Source: Xiphias gladius (Eukaryota; Chordata; Actinopteri; Istiophoriformes; Xiphiidae). From it: a DNA stretch of 64,000 bases. Position 1 is the first letter of the stretch. Each line of letters begins with the position of its first letter. Both the position numbers and the translations under genes were made by a program. The stretch covers positions 709,501-773,500 of the forward strand of contig NC_053416.1 of the NCBI RefSeq assembly GCF_016859285.1, read 5' to 3'. The notes beneath the pieces are model-generated. The model was given only the letters and a program-made list of their open reading frames with translations. It did no database searches and had not been told where the DNA came from. Of this stretch, positions 1 to 12,678 are shown one piece after another.

Positions 1-1078
1 CAAAAACGCTTGAAAAACGCAGCCAGTCTGGACTGTCCGTTAGGATACTATGTCCCCACATCTGACTGATCAACGTTATTCAATGGATTCAAATGGTCGA
101 CCACATAGTTGGAAAAATGTCTCTTAAGTGTAACGTCGGGTTTTGACTCATAAATGTGTGAGGAGCCACTGGTTTCAGAAGCATTTTCCTCATTTTGTGT
201 TGGTATTTTTATTTTAAGGTTACTAGTCAGAGGCCTGAGTCGGAGCAGTAGCGTAATCAAAACACTTTGAATTTGGGACCAAAACACTCGGCCACACTAT
301 GCCACGGTTACTGAATTCATCCAAAGTTCAGTGCCATCCCTCTGGGGCTGCCCCCGAACCTGACCTACAAACTGATCTCCAGAAACCGCTCCTCTGAGTG
401 AACTGACTCTGAACCAGCAGTGCTGGAGCTGCTGCTCTGACAGAAAACTGGGCTGGATTAGCTCTGAAATTAGACAAGCGTTAATCTGCTAAATGACCTC
501 AGTCTATTAGCTGACAGGAAGCTGTTGGAAGTGGGACGAACGACTCCAACCCAGTTGGAGTTCCTCAGACTGACTTGACGTCTAGAGTCCAGCCTGCTGG
601 GGTGCATTTAACCCTGCGCAGCCCAAACTGTGGAGGATCATACTCAGGATGATTGGGCCATAATTAATTGTTTAAAAAAAGGAAACTGAAAATTATATTT
701 GATATTGACATGATGAACTGATTTTGTGAAACGGCAATTTGAAAAGTGAAATTTAAAATCCTGAAATGAAAAATAAAAAAGCTTAAATGAAAAAGCCTAA
801 ACTGAGAGGTGTTATTGAAAAGGAAAATTAAAACATAAAATAATAACACTATTTGCCATTTTCTCCATTTCCTCTTTTAAAATTTAAATTCTGGGCAAAA
901 TAATCCTCCATACCCAACGTTCGATCTTTGACCCATCTCATTAATCTTCATCAGATTCAGAGTTTTTAAATGTTGTCCTGATGCCAAGTAGAACCAAAGT
1001 TACTGATCGTCAGTACGCTGCCTTCGTCTCGCTCTCCTGTTTTTGTGATTTCTATCCGATGTGTGTCTCCCCCTGCAG
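1..1078 (+). other. Intron or upstream sequence of the GCAP-type gene
   Basis: No coding exon was recognised here. The N-terminal EF-hands of the GCAP-type protein must lie on earlier exons, probably upstream of the window. The stretch from about 660 to 900 is very A/T-rich. The last part before 1078 is a normal pyrimidine-rich acceptor region ending in CAG. Confidence 0.5.
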
Positions 1079-3468
1079 GCCATCCAGGACATCACACGAA
1101 ACCGAGAAATCGACCCCGAGGAGATCGTCTCGCTCATATTTGAGAGGATCGATGTGAAAGGGGAAGGTAAAAGAAAAAAGATGCTGTTTCATGACATAAT
1201 GTGAACTGAGGCTGATATCAGCTGATGACATTAATTTTCAATTCCACTAATGCGTCTGCTACTTCTATTAACAGTGGGACTAGTGCAGTGCAGTGGGAGT
1301 ACCAAAATTCAAACCACAAACCACAATCAAATTGGTTGACAGGTTTGTTGAAATGCTACCTGCATCATACATGTGGGCAAGCTAACAAGATAGATATTGT
1401 ATATGGCTAACAAGCTAACAAACGAGAAACTTTCTTAGTCGTCCATCTTCAGCTGTGAGGTTTCATAATTAAGGGATGGAAAGTGACTGCGGAAATCAGT
1501 TCAGTCTTCAACTGTTAGGTAGGGCTACTGCCTGAACTTCACGCCCATAGTGTTGTCCAGTGTGTGTCTTTTTCTGGCATGCCCTCCCTTCAGTTTGACA
1601 AAATACACTGTCTACACTGTAATGTAAAGGATTTCACTGTTCAAGCACTTTTGCGTAGAAAACTGTCCAATAGATCCTGTAGAACCGGTTATTGAAAATA
1701 TTGTCTTCAAATGTCCCTGATATAAAGGTTCCAATCTCCAAAACACAAACTTTGACTAAATTTAGTGCATTTTTTCAGCGACTTTAATGTCTTTTCTTTT
1801 ACTGTTTTACTTTGATAAATACTTAGCTAAATTCTTAAGTTGCGATTGCGTTCTGAGCAGCATGATGACAAAGGACTGACCAGGGACTGCTAAAGACCGG
1901 GCGGGCTGCCTGCTTAGCCTGGTATTCTCTCATGTTTCTTGGCCAACATTCCACTTCTACCGTATCACGTGTTGCAGGCAATTAATGAGAGCTGAGCCTG
2001 ACAAGCTAAGATGTCCTAAAAAGGCCACCGTACAAGATAAACCGTTTGGTTTAGATATAAAAAATAAAAAAATAAAAAGGTCTTTCCTCTGGTGCCAGGA
2101 CAAAGTTTACATTTTGACCCAACTAGTGGTAAGAATCTGAGAAAAGAAAAGTTGTCTCCATTTTTTTTAATCAAACACTTGATCAGAGGAGTTCTCCTTT
2201 ATATGTCTATAACTGACCTGTTATTTTATTGTTTGGTTTAATGTGGAGTGGCTTCAGAAAATATTCAGACCCCTTCACTTTTTACTTTGTGTTGTAGAGT
2301 TAATTGTAAATGGATGAAACTATGCTCAAGAACCCATAATGACAAAGTGAAAACGTGCTTTCAGAAATTTTTGCAAATTTATTAAAAATCAAAAACTGAA
2401 ATCTCTCATTTACAAGAGTATTCAGTTAAAAACATTTCCAAAGCTCTGAGTGTTCCCAGGAGCATGTGGCCTCAATAACTGTGAAATGGAAGAAGTTCTT
2501 AACCACCAGGACTCTTCCTAGAGTTGGCCGTGCAGCCAGACTAATCAAGATGGGCCTTATTGATCAAGAACCCAGTCGGTCCTCTCACAGATCCTCAGAC
2601 GTCCTCTGCAGAGATGGGACAACCTGCTGGAAGGACGACCACCTCGGCAGCACTGCATCAAACAGGCCTTTACGGTATGGGGTGGGGCTTCTCAGCAGCG
2701 GGGACAGGCAGAAGGGTCAGAACTGAGGCAAATACAGAGAGGTCCTTGGAGAAAACCTGCTCCAGAGTGCACGTGACCTTGAGTGGTCCAGCCAAAGACC
2801 AGACTGAAACCCAAAAAGGAACATCTGTTGAGAGACATGAAGATGGCAGTTCACGGACACTTCCCATCCAATCTGACAGAGCTTGAGAGGATCCTGCCAG
2901 GAAGAATAAGATAAACTGCCCAAATCCAGGGAAAAAGCTTCTAGAGACTCACCCAAGAAGACTGGAAACTGTAACCGCTGCCAAAGAGGCTTCGAGAAAG
3001 AGCTGAATTAAGAGTCTGAATACTTTAAATGAGAGATTTCCATTTTTCATTTTAATACATTTTCAAAACATTCTAAAAACATGATTTCACTTTGTCACTC
3101 TGGGTTATTCAGTGTAGATTGATGGAAAAACAAATGAAAATTTTACCCATTTAAAATTAAATTTAATACATCATAAAGTAATTTAAAAGTGAAGGGGACT
3201 GAAAATTTTGTGAAGCCACTGTATATACACAGGACTCCCTGAAAGCAGTATCGGTACTGAGTGGATTATCCTGGTGAAATAAAATTAAAATATAAAAAGA
3301 TAACTCGCTTATAACTTCTGTCTTTTGACCTTTGACCCCTCAGGTGAGATGACCCTCGAGGAGTTCATCGAGGGAGCCAAAGATCACAATGACATCATGG
3401 AAATGCTGAAGAACCTGATGGACCTGACGCCGGTGTTAGTCATCATCGTGGAGGGCCGGAGGGGATGA
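1079..3468 (+). CDS. Guanylate-cyclase-activating-protein-like EF-hand protein, last two exons (partial)
   Basis: Two coding exons are visible: 1079-1166 and 3344-3468, joined in phase 1 with a GT-AG intron, stop TGA at 3466-3468. The encoded C-terminal part (70 aa) starts AIQDITRNREIDPEE, enters an EF-hand loop D-V-K-G-E-G-E-M-T-L-E-E split by the intron, continues EEFIEGAKDHNDIMEMLK and ends EGRRG. The segment LSLEEF/TLEEFIEG followed by a short 'LDLT..L..IV' tail is the hallmark of neuronal calcium sensors of the GCAP (guca1) group, which sense calcium in photoreceptors and regulate membrane guanylate cyclases. Which fish paralogue this is cannot be settled from the C-terminus. The fourth EF-hand loop has Lys at ligand position 3 where GCAPs normally carry Asn or Asp. 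Another neuronal calcium sensor is a less likely alternative. Confidence 0.82.
2246..3224. mobile_element. Tc1/mariner-like DNA transposon relic, internally deleted, both ends present
   Basis: The left end (from about 2246, GGCTTCAGAAAATATTCAGA) and the right end (up to about 3224, the same in reverse complement) form long inverted terminal repeats of the family whose ends read 'cagtggcttcagaaagtattcag'. Inside are decayed transposase fragments: KWKKFLTTRTLPRVGRAAR from 2487 (helix-turn-helix region) and a stretch around 2790-2990 that resembles the 'dlkmavh..fpsnltelerilq' catalytic end. The element is about 980 bp instead of about 1.6 kb, so much of the transposase is deleted. It lies in the last intron of the GCAP-type gene and cannot encode a working enzyme. 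Confidence 0.85.
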
Positions 3469-4559
3469 GAGCACAGAGCAGGAGCTGCACCGGGACCACA
3501 AAGACCGACTGAAGCAGAAGTCCTCCCCGATCCCCCATCAAAAAACAAAAAACAAAACAAAAAAAAAGACAGACAAACCTCACCCCCTTTCAAAAACGAG
3601 AAAAGACTTGCTCTCCTCCCTTAAAGTCTTCTGCTGTCGTCTGGTCAGGGCGAAGGAGCAGGAAACAACAGGTGCTGAAAACATTAAACTTTCTGATGGA
3701 CTGTGATTGGCCGTCCAGCCTGTGCGTGTCCAACTGCCCGTCCCCTCCTCGTCTCCAGGTATCAGGCTGGAAAAGGAACTAATATTTGACAAAGATATCC
3801 GAAGACTATGATGATCTTTGCGGGTTCCAAGAAAATCCACCGTCACTAATCTGTCTCTCCTCACAGATGTGCTTGTTTGTTCAAAGAACTTGATTTTGAA
3901 TTCGAGTGGAGAACCTAGTTTTTAAAGATACCAGATACGTCCAGGGCTGGGTATCAAACTTAAGTACTTTTTGGTAGCGACTGAAAAGCATCCGGTATCA
4001 AAAACTGTCAAAAGTGTCCAAATTACCAAAAGTTGAAAATCAAATACTTTCTCAGATTTGAAACTCCTGTTTACTAATACCAGATTTCACTCAAGATGTT
4101 GCCAGTTTTAGACTGTATTTTATTTAAACAAAGTTTTTGTATGGCTGCTTATGTTTAGACGTTTGCCATTTGAGAATTTTTGTAAATGAAACAAACATTT
4201 AGTGGAAACACATGTCTATATTTCTCAAAGTGAGGTACTGAACAGAGCATACTGAGTGTGTGTCCTGGTCTTTGATCTGAAGCTGCTGATCCTCTTAATG
4301 CTGTAAAAGGTTCAGCAGCCTGAGCCGTAATGGAGCAGATTACAGACAGCTTCGCCACCAGACAGGTTTATATTTAGAGGACAGACTCAGCAGCCGCCTG
4401 CACGCTGGAGAAGGACAATATGAACCGGAGGCTCGAAAAACTACCTGCTTTAAACCAAAAACATATTCAAACAGTAGAATTACATTTAAAAAAAAACAAA
4501 CAGAGAGTCATTAAATTCACTTTCTATTTCTGGCTTCCAGAGCTGTGCATTGAAGGGCA

Positions 4560-4630
4560 AGGGCAGGCCCGAGACCCACCCAGGCCAGGCCAGGCCAGGC
4601 CAGAGACCCACCCAGGCCAGGCCAGGCCAT
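4560..4630. repeat. Short tandem repeat of GGCCA-type units
   Basis: The unit 'aggccaggcc' and a longer unit 'gagacccacccaggcc' each recur two to four times in 70 bp. It lies in the presumed 3' UTR of the GCAP-type gene. Confidence 0.8.
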
Positions 4631-5232
4631 AGAGTCACCCAACTCAAACCAGGCCACCAGGAAAGCCCATGGGAGGTCTATTTAATATCTAACTAAAGAG
4701 AACTTTGAAGTATCTGATCGCATGGTTAGGTCAATATTTTTGATTAGGTTTGAAAATGACAAAAAGTCGACCCAACGTGAACCTCTTCAACATCTCATGA
4801 GCCCAGACCCGTTTAAAACCTGATTTTTTGATTTGGCATTTTCTGACTGAACAGTCTGTTCTGATTTTTTAAAGGAAACAGTTCAGCATTTAGTGAAAAC
4901 CTCCTGTCTAGCGTCTTCTAACTCAACTGAGATGTTGAGGGTTAAGTTCAACATTGAGGTAAATCCTCTTCTTGTCTTAATAAAATCCACCTACCAGCAC
5001 CTCTAAACCTCGTCAATGTACACATCATACCTCATTTTGTTTCATCCTTGCAAAACCAAAGTGTTTCTGGAGTCTCCGCCTGTTGCCTGGCATCTGCTCA
5101 AGCCAAGAAATAGTCTCGCACATAACCCCCCAGGTCAAAGTCTAGTCTATGGCTGGACTCGCCCTTTATCTGTTCGCTTCTCTCCTGCTCTCCTTGTTCA
5201 CATATACAGTAATTTAATCCATCTGAATTCTC

Positions 5233-5238
5233 AATAAA
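5233..5238 (+). promoter_or_regulatory. Polyadenylation signal AATAAA (GCAP-type gene, proximal candidate)
   Basis: This is a canonical hexamer followed within 30 nt by a T/G-rich stretch (tgtttgtctgtttctgttg). It would give a 3' UTR of about 1.8 kb after the stop at 3468. Confidence 0.4.
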
Positions 5239-6446
5239 GCTGTTGTCATTTACATGTTTGTCTGTTTCTGTTGTCAGACGACGGAACAAGGATGAAACAG
5301 TGACTGAAACGTGGCCCATTGAGACGACATGTTAACCAGCAGTCACTTCAGAGCCATTTCCAAACTGCTGCTCTGCTGCTGAAATCCTGGTTTTATAACC
5401 GTGACGTCGTCTGACAGAGTCACCAGACACATGACAACGGCTGAGCTGAGATTTCAGGTGTATTTACCTGTAAAATGATCATTCAGAGAGAAAGTTAGAA
5501 GCTCATTCACGTCTGTGTCGGCTGAGTCAATGGAATGAGACGCGTAGAGACGAGTGTCTGGTGAGGGAAAGACCGACCTCGCGCTCGCGGGTCAACACTG
5601 GCGACGCTCTTCTACGGAAAGTGGCTAAGGTTTGTCCGGGAAGCCGGTAGATTTGTCGCTTGGTGCTTTTGTGAAGAAAAGTTGCTCAAGGGTCTGAATA
5701 GTTGGCACTAAGTTGTCAATACTGGCCTTGAACGACCCCATTTTCAAACTCCAACACTCGGCTGGCTGACCAATGGCGTAACTTCGTGTTTATAGGGCTG
5801 GCTCCGCTGCTGAGGGAAACTAATTCATAATAGATTAAGATGACAAAACTGATTCTGGATCAGGTTACACTGTGAGAAATTTGATTCATTACTGTACAGA
5901 AATCAAACCTACAAGCTGTCATTCGCTTGGATTTATTTTGAGGGAGTTTGGGTTTTATCTAAGTCTCACCTTTGTAAATGTTTTTAACTGTCTCACAGCA
6001 TAAGCAACAAGGACATTTTGAGGCATAACAACGTGTGAATATTGTTATTTTATTTTTATTTTGTCCTCTCTCAGTGTAGTTGCTGTTAGTTTTGTGTGAC
6101 TGGTCTCTCATTTTGAAGTTAAAGGAATCTACTGGAAGGATTTGAGCGTTTTGAACCTTTTTACTTTTATACGATGATGAGTGCGATAAAATCGGGACGA
6201 TGGAGGGGAATGTTTGAACATGTCTGCGGAGTAAAAACTGATCATGAACTCAGACTTGACAGTTAGACTTGAAGAAAAAGGCCATTTTCTCCTTAAAGCT
6301 GCTAACTGATAGTCGTACAGATCTGATCTGCAGTCTAGCAACAACGCTGACAGTTCTTATTGTGCAATAGATTTTTTACAGTGAAAGTGTGTCCTGTAAA
6401 ACACTGTAAGTTCATTCTAACCAATCATGTTTTGTGTTGCCTTATC

Positions 6447-6452
6447 AATAAA
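6447..6452 (+). promoter_or_regulatory. Polyadenylation signal AATAAA (GCAP-type gene, distal candidate)
   Basis: This canonical hexamer is followed by a T/GT-rich stretch. It lies about 530 bp before the candidate alg8 signal on the other strand, which fits two genes converging tail to tail. Confidence 0.4.
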
Positions 6453-6980
6453 GTTTTTAAACAAACTGTGTCTTTTATTTAAACTTTGAGACGTCGACAC
6501 AAAACAAATAAATCCCCATTCAGGCTGGATCCGGAGCCTCGTCCCTGGATTTTAAGTGGATCTCTGGGTTTTTTTTAAAATCAGCTCAGAGTGAAACTTG
6601 ACTTTGGTGTGAAAATGGAGGAAGTTAAAATGTTTCTGCGGATCCGATGGAAACATGCTGACGCCAACGTACCGGTCTGTTGAGGAACCGACACGACGAC
6701 AGAAAAACTAAGTCCATGTAAAAGTGAATCAGGTGACCTGTTGTGATGTGGTTACGGGTTCTGCTCTTCTCTCTGAGCTCTGTGTCTTTAAGCCAGTTTC
6801 TGTTCCCCCCTCCTGATGTGGAGCACATTTTGTTTTCGTGCTTCCTGCTCAGGAATCTCTTTTCAGTTTGTCTGAATCCAGTCGGACATTTTTGTGGAGA
6901 GTTTTAAGGAAGGTCCAAGGGGATTTCAGTCCGTCACATTAAACATCATCACAGACACAAATGCACATTTCAACTTCATT

Positions 6981-6986
6981 TTTATT
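6981..6986 (-). promoter_or_regulatory. Candidate alg8 polyadenylation signal
   Basis: TTTATT on the + strand reads AATAAA on the - strand. It would give alg8 a 3' UTR of about 1.9 kb that includes hAT-like and Tc1-like debris. No transcript evidence is available, and a nearer unorthodox signal is possible. Confidence 0.3.
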
Positions 6987-7325
6987 TGAAAATATAGAAA
7001 AAACAAACATCGTCATCGTCATCATCATCATCATCTGTCTTTCAGCTCTGCTTTGGTCCACAATGGCCTTTCATTAAAACCATGACATAGTCCTTCACTA
7101 GTGGTCCGTTTGTTTCGTCCACCTGGTGGTTCGAGGTGAAGTCACAGCCAGTTTTACGAGTCCAGAAGCTACACTTCAATTCTGGCTCCTGTTTCTGTTT
7201 CACAGGCTCCAGGTTAAAATATTAACAAAACAAAAAATATTTCAGCTGATTGTATCATTAGAGTTGCATCCTTCCAGCAGCGTAGCATCCGTACAGTGTC
7301 ATGCAGACAATTTATAGTCTGTAGT

Positions 7326-7745
7326 TAAGGCCGGGGGATAGGCCTGATCCTGATTCTGATCCTGTCCTTTAATATCGATTATCGGCCGATAGTCGATTAA
7401 ATATGATTAAATTAAATAAACTGATTAAATATGACAGTGACAGTGAAATAACAGAAACTAAATCTGACAACTTACTTTTTCACGAGCTGTTTGATCCAAT
7501 CACTGAAGCTCAAAACTACAGAGTTGATCGGTTTAAATTACTGATCTGATATGAACAAACGTTTAACTGGAGAATGTGACTCCTGAAACTGAGCTGAGAT
7601 CAGCTGACGGTTTATTAGAGGGGACGTCTCACTCTCATTAATCAGTGAAGCTGACGTGACCTGCAGCCGGAGACGCTGGTCGTTGTAACCGGTGAAAGTG
7701 ACGTCAGCGCCGGATAAACATGAGAAGCTGCTGCTGAGATATTGA
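7326..7745. repeat. hAT-like non-autonomous repeat, copy 1
   Basis: The sequence begins in a 'ggatcctgattctgatcctg' block, passes a 'cgagctgtttgatccaatcactgaagctc' block and ends near 'gtgacgtcagcgccggataaa'. The same order of blocks is seen at 47155-47620 and, inverted, at 13080-13525. Divergence between copies is moderate. The family resembles a widespread fish hAT-type element with a GATCC-rich end. No coding capacity was seen. Confidence 0.6.
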
Positions 7746-8034
7746 TTGGCTTTATATTCATCCAAAGTGATTACTAATTACAAGAGACACAAAAATGTGT
7801 TTTTGTAACAGCTGGTGTGCTGTCATTTCCTGTATGGAAGCTCAAGTCCAGAGAAACAGAGTTGAATGCAAACAGTTGATTTTTGAAGGAAAGAGAAGTG
7901 AATCCAGCGTCTGCGGCAAACAGGCTTTAACGATGAGCCTCTCGTTAAATGTTGCTGCTGTTGTTGTTATTTCATCAACTTCACTTAAAAAATAGAAAAC
8001 AATTAAACAGTAATTGTGACACAAGTTTGGACGC

Positions 8035-8300
8035 AGAGTCTGTACTCAGTGACCCCCTTCTGACAGATATCACAGCCTGCAGACACTTTGTAGCAGCTCA
8101 GCGTCTTTCTGGTTCAGGCTTTCAGAGATGTTCAGGTCAGGGGGGCTGCGGGGCTTTCTTGAAGTGGTTCACGGTGGATTTTGAGGTCTGCTTTGGATCC
8201 TTGTCCTGCTGTAGAAACCAGCCTCTTTTCACTGTCACGTTCCTGACTGACTGCAGGACGTTTGCCTCCAGAATCTGCTGATGTCTGTGGAGTGTTTCCT
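8035..8300. mobile_element. Relic of a DNA transposon (Tc1-like?)
   Basis: The stretch reads like a decayed transposase coding region: 'ggattttgaggtctgctttggatccttgtcctgct' followed by 'cctccagaatctgctgatg'. These phrases recur in Tc1-like elements of fish. No inverted ends were found, so the class is a guess. Confidence 0.35.
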
Positions 8301-8874
8301 GCTCCACTGGCTCCTACTACCCCCCCCTCCATTTTTCCCCGGTCTACGGGTATTTTGACGGAGCCGGTGTGAACCACCGGTGAATTCGGCGTCAACACGA
8401 TCCGCCAGGCGCCTCCGCAGGTTGTTAAATTTAACCCTTACTTTGCTGCACTGGCAGTTAACGGCTGTGCTCCGCTGACTGAGTCTGTCTCCTCCACAAA
8501 CTGCAGCTCAGACTTTCTGTTCTACATTTGCAGTCTGCAAATCCAAGATCAGATGAATGTGATATTATCAACGGAAACTTTAGACGTTTCACGAGATGAA
8601 TACTACCAACGATAACTTGTACTTTAATCCGGATGTGAACAAAAAGTGAAATAAAAACAGTTGGTAAATTTGAGAAGAGGTACAACTTTTGGACCTTCAA
8701 TAACATCCAGCTGGGTAGTGATGGGTTTGTTTGTGTCTTGTATTGATCATATTGCAGCCCAACACACAGCAGGTCGGTTGGTTCTGTACAGACTCGGTGT
8801 CTCGCTCAGTGTGCAGGACGGCTGTAAGTGTGCTGGGGATCTAACCTGCGACCTGTCAGGTACAGGACGGCGTC

Positions 8875-11800
8875 TCACGGCTGTTTGGGCTTCTCCCCCT
8901 GCCTCAGCAGACTGACGTACAGACGCAGGAAGGAGTAGCAGACGCCCACGGAGCAGTACACCGAGGTCGCCAGCAGGGGGAGGAAGGGCAGCTTCTGTCG
9001 CCACGGTGACAGAGGGAAGACGACCTCGCAGGCGATTGCCACGGCAACCAGACCCAGCAGGTAGACGACCTCCGGGGGATGGAGCAGAGACCCCTGACCG
9101 CTGAGAGGACAGAGGAAGTGATCCGATTACTGAAGGAGAAGAACCCAGGGTTCTACACGGATCCTCGTTATAAAACATCTGTCTTGGTTAAGAGGCCGGA
9201 TGATTATGAGAGCATGTGTGGAACAATAACCATTTTCCAGGTTATTTAATTAGGGCTGCAACTGATGATTGTTTTCGTCACAGATTAATCTGCTGATTCT
9301 TTTCACATCTTTGTCTATAAATGTAGAAAAATATTCAAAAGTGCCTGTAAAAAAATTCCCAGAACCCAAGGTGAGGCCAACAGCCCGAAACCCGAACATA
9401 TTCAGTCTACTGTTATGTGTGACAAAGAGAAGCGTTAAGTCCTAACATTTGAGAAGAGGGAGTCAGCAGATGATTCAAACAATTATTCAACCATCAAAAC
9501 AGTTGCTGATTCATCTTCAATCACTGCAGCTTTTGGCGGATTTTGTACAAACATAGTTTTGCATAATCTGGACATCTCGGCTATAGATGGAAACCTGTCG
9601 GCATGTAAGGATTTGTGTGTTAAATTTGATTTTCTCTGTTACCCTGAGCAGATTTTTAACTTCACTAATGCCGTCCCAAAACATTCTTACTTTTGGCCAA
9701 AGCAGTGGTTTTACATACCGACTCAACATGAACATTACCAAAGTCTGCAAATCAGAAAAAACTCTAACTTCTCGATAAGAAGCGTAAAAACCGCCTCATC
9801 AGACATGGATCCTGCTAAAGTGCGGAGATCCAAATTGGAATTATTACATTTTCCTATATCACCCAAAGATAAAGAAATTCATTTCAAATTAATCAGCGCT
9901 ACCTTACACCAGTGAATTCCTTAAATTAAGATTCACATCTGAAAGTAATGTCGGTTCCTTTTGCAGTACAGATACCGAAACAACAGAACAGATGTAGATG
10001 TAATAATATGCACTGATTCAGGAAGAGAAACTCTGAAGAGAAAATCTGCTGACTGACAAATGACAAAATATTAGACACACAAAGAAAATATTAGTGAAAA
10101 CACCTTCCACTATATTGTAAATCCCTGAAATGTATGAATTTAAAATCTAAAAGAGCTGCTGGATGAGTAAAACTGTACAAATCAAGAGAAGATGAATTCA
10201 CTTTCATTTCATTTAAATTGATTTATGTTGCTTTATTTATTTCCTATTTCTTGTACCATTTGTTTTCTATTACTGACATTAATTTATTGTGGGTTTTTTT
10301 TACTTTTTAAATTTTTTGTTAGTGCTCTTTTCTTATTTGAAAAAAATGACTAAAACAATTATTCAATTATCAAAATAGTCGCTGATTAAGTTTTTGAATC
10401 GATTAGATACAGGCCAAGGATTTTTAATAACATGGTTAAACATGGAAAAAAAAAAAACAGTTTTCTGATGACTCCCAAAAGCACTCTGGGTATTGGAGTC
10501 TTTGTTATGGCCACAATTTTAGTGTAACTCTCGTGACACCGACATGTGGTACGTGGATTATCTGTAAAACTGTTCCAACATGAATTTAATGAGTAACTCT
10601 GACGTCTGACCTCCCTCCTCTGTCTTTAAAAACACCTCACAGATCTGTAGTTTCATTTTTAATAAAGGCTCATTTATTTCCTGGAACAGCTGCTCACACT
10701 GACAAGTTTATTTTTCCACTGTTAAATGTCTCAATCACCAAAGATCTTGGCTCCCTATTTTCCAAGAAAAATACATTTAATGCTCATTAAATGTGGTTAC
10801 AAATGTTTTTGTGTTTATGTAAAAAAGCATTTTTTTTTTAAATTCTCCAGTATTAATATCCAGCTCAGTCAGTTTCCTTTCTGTCAATGAAGAGAATAAA
10901 CAATAAACCTTGTATCTTTACCTGTAGAGTTTCCTCAGAGCAGTGAAGGAGTAGACCGTAAACATCAGCATCAGAACCACTTTGATGGGCAGCTCTGCGC
11001 GACACATTAGATAAACAGTCATTTGATTACAGACGGATTCACCATTAGGAAGGACTCTTGATCATTAAAGCACCTGCAGGGCTGATAGAGGTTTTAGGAT
11101 TTCTTCAGGTTGAAAAAGTCAAGTTGAAGATCTTTTTAAATGCACCCTGGAAGTGAGTTTAAGTCAAAAACAACCAACATCTGCAACTGAAAAGAGCCAG
11201 AGAAACTGACGGCACTAGAAGGGACAAACAAGTAAAATGAAGAGCTCTCCTCAAGACGTCAACTTTAGCTACTGACTGACAGTTTTTTCCGCCTGGCGTT
11301 TACCTGCGGGGGTGAAGAGCAGCGGGAACAGGGAGTAATGACCCGTGGTGGTCAGAACCAGGAAGATCCCAGCATCCTCTCTGCTCTCAACCGCCAGGAT
11401 GCTACGGGAAGAAAAACAGACGAAACATCACTTCAAATGCTCCAGAAGCTTCGGTCCAACCTCATCCCCTGTCAGAATTCACTACGTGTATATGGTTGAC
11501 TGCTTCCACCACAGGTCAATGTCTTTCTGTTAATGAACTCCACTTTAGGTCCTCCTCCCCCCTCGTGCTATTGGCTGACGAATCTGGGGACCTGCAGGCC
11601 CGTCTTGGTCAGCTGGATCAGCTGGATCAGCTGGATCAGCTCTCAGTCGGATTTTACAGATCTATGGCAACTTCTGCTGGCATGAAACTTGCACGGGCAT
11701 TTATCTGAACCACAATAATAATAATGACAATAATAATTTCATGTTTCCCTCTTACAATAAACTGTGAAGCTACAGTGGACTCGGCTGCTCAGACGGTGAA

Positions 11801-12420
11801 TACAGAAATGATAGACCTTAACTTTCTATCATTTCAGTAGAAAATGATCATGATTATTAACAGAAATGTTAGAAATGATCATTAAAATGTGTTTATTTCA
11901 GAAAGACGACAGACTCTCCTCCTCTGCCTGACTATAATATTATTCATGATACAGATGAAAAGATTAAATAACAGATCGTGATGAGAAAAATCTAATGTAT
12001 GCAGACGGTTATGGTTCTTTTGTTAATCAGACCCACACACAACACAGATCCATTATTTTCAGCTAGCGAGCGAATGAGAAAAGGTCCAGCCGAGGACGTT
12101 GGTCCAGTCACCAGCAGATTTCTAATGAAGGGCTGTCGGACCAGTAGGAGACGTCAGTGTTACTTTATTTACAACTCTGACCTTGTGAAATACAGTGACT
12201 GGAGTGGACGTGTCAGCGGCTGACCTGAGAGGCAGGATGGCGATGAGGACGGCCTTCTCGTGGACGTGCCAGCCGAACATGAAGGAGCCCAGAGCGCAGA
12301 GCAGCAGGCACCGCAGGAAACCCCGGGCGCCGCGAGGACGACGCCAGATGGACGCCGCCGCCGGCTTTAGAGACGCAGAGTCAGAGAGAGACAGAAAGAG
12401 AGAGAGAGACAGAGGGACAG

Positions 12421-12453
<33 letters not shown>

Positions 12454-12462
12454 CAGAGGGAC

Positions 12463-12495
<33 letters not shown>

Positions 12496-12627
12496 CAGAG
12501 ACAGAAAGAGAGAGAGAGAGAGAGACAGAGAGACAGAGAGAGAGAGACAGAGACAGAGACAGAAGAGAGAGAGAGAGAGACAGAGAGACAGAGACAGAAA
12601 GAGAGAGAGAGAGAGAGACAGAGAGAC

Positions 12628-12678
<51 letters not shown>

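Larger units (their letters stand above)
3469..6980 (+). other. 3' UTR of the GCAP-type gene and intergenic space
   Basis: No protein-coding gene is recognised. Two good AATAAA polyadenylation hexamers are at 5233-5238 and 6447-6452, so the GCAP-type transcript may have a 3' UTR of about 1.8 or 3 kb. A short CCAGG-type tandem repeat sits at 4560-4630. The rest is unannotated, moderately A/T-rich sequence. Confidence 0.45.

Noticed and set aside
2466..2886. Two open frames of 86 and 108 aa as possible genes
   Set aside because: Both lie inside the Tc1-like relic between its inverted ends and show decayed transposase, not an independent gene.
7012..7035. (CAT)n/(ATG)n run as a possible structured or regulatory element
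   Set aside because: It is an ordinary short trinucleotide repeat in the presumed alg8 3' UTR with no further structure.
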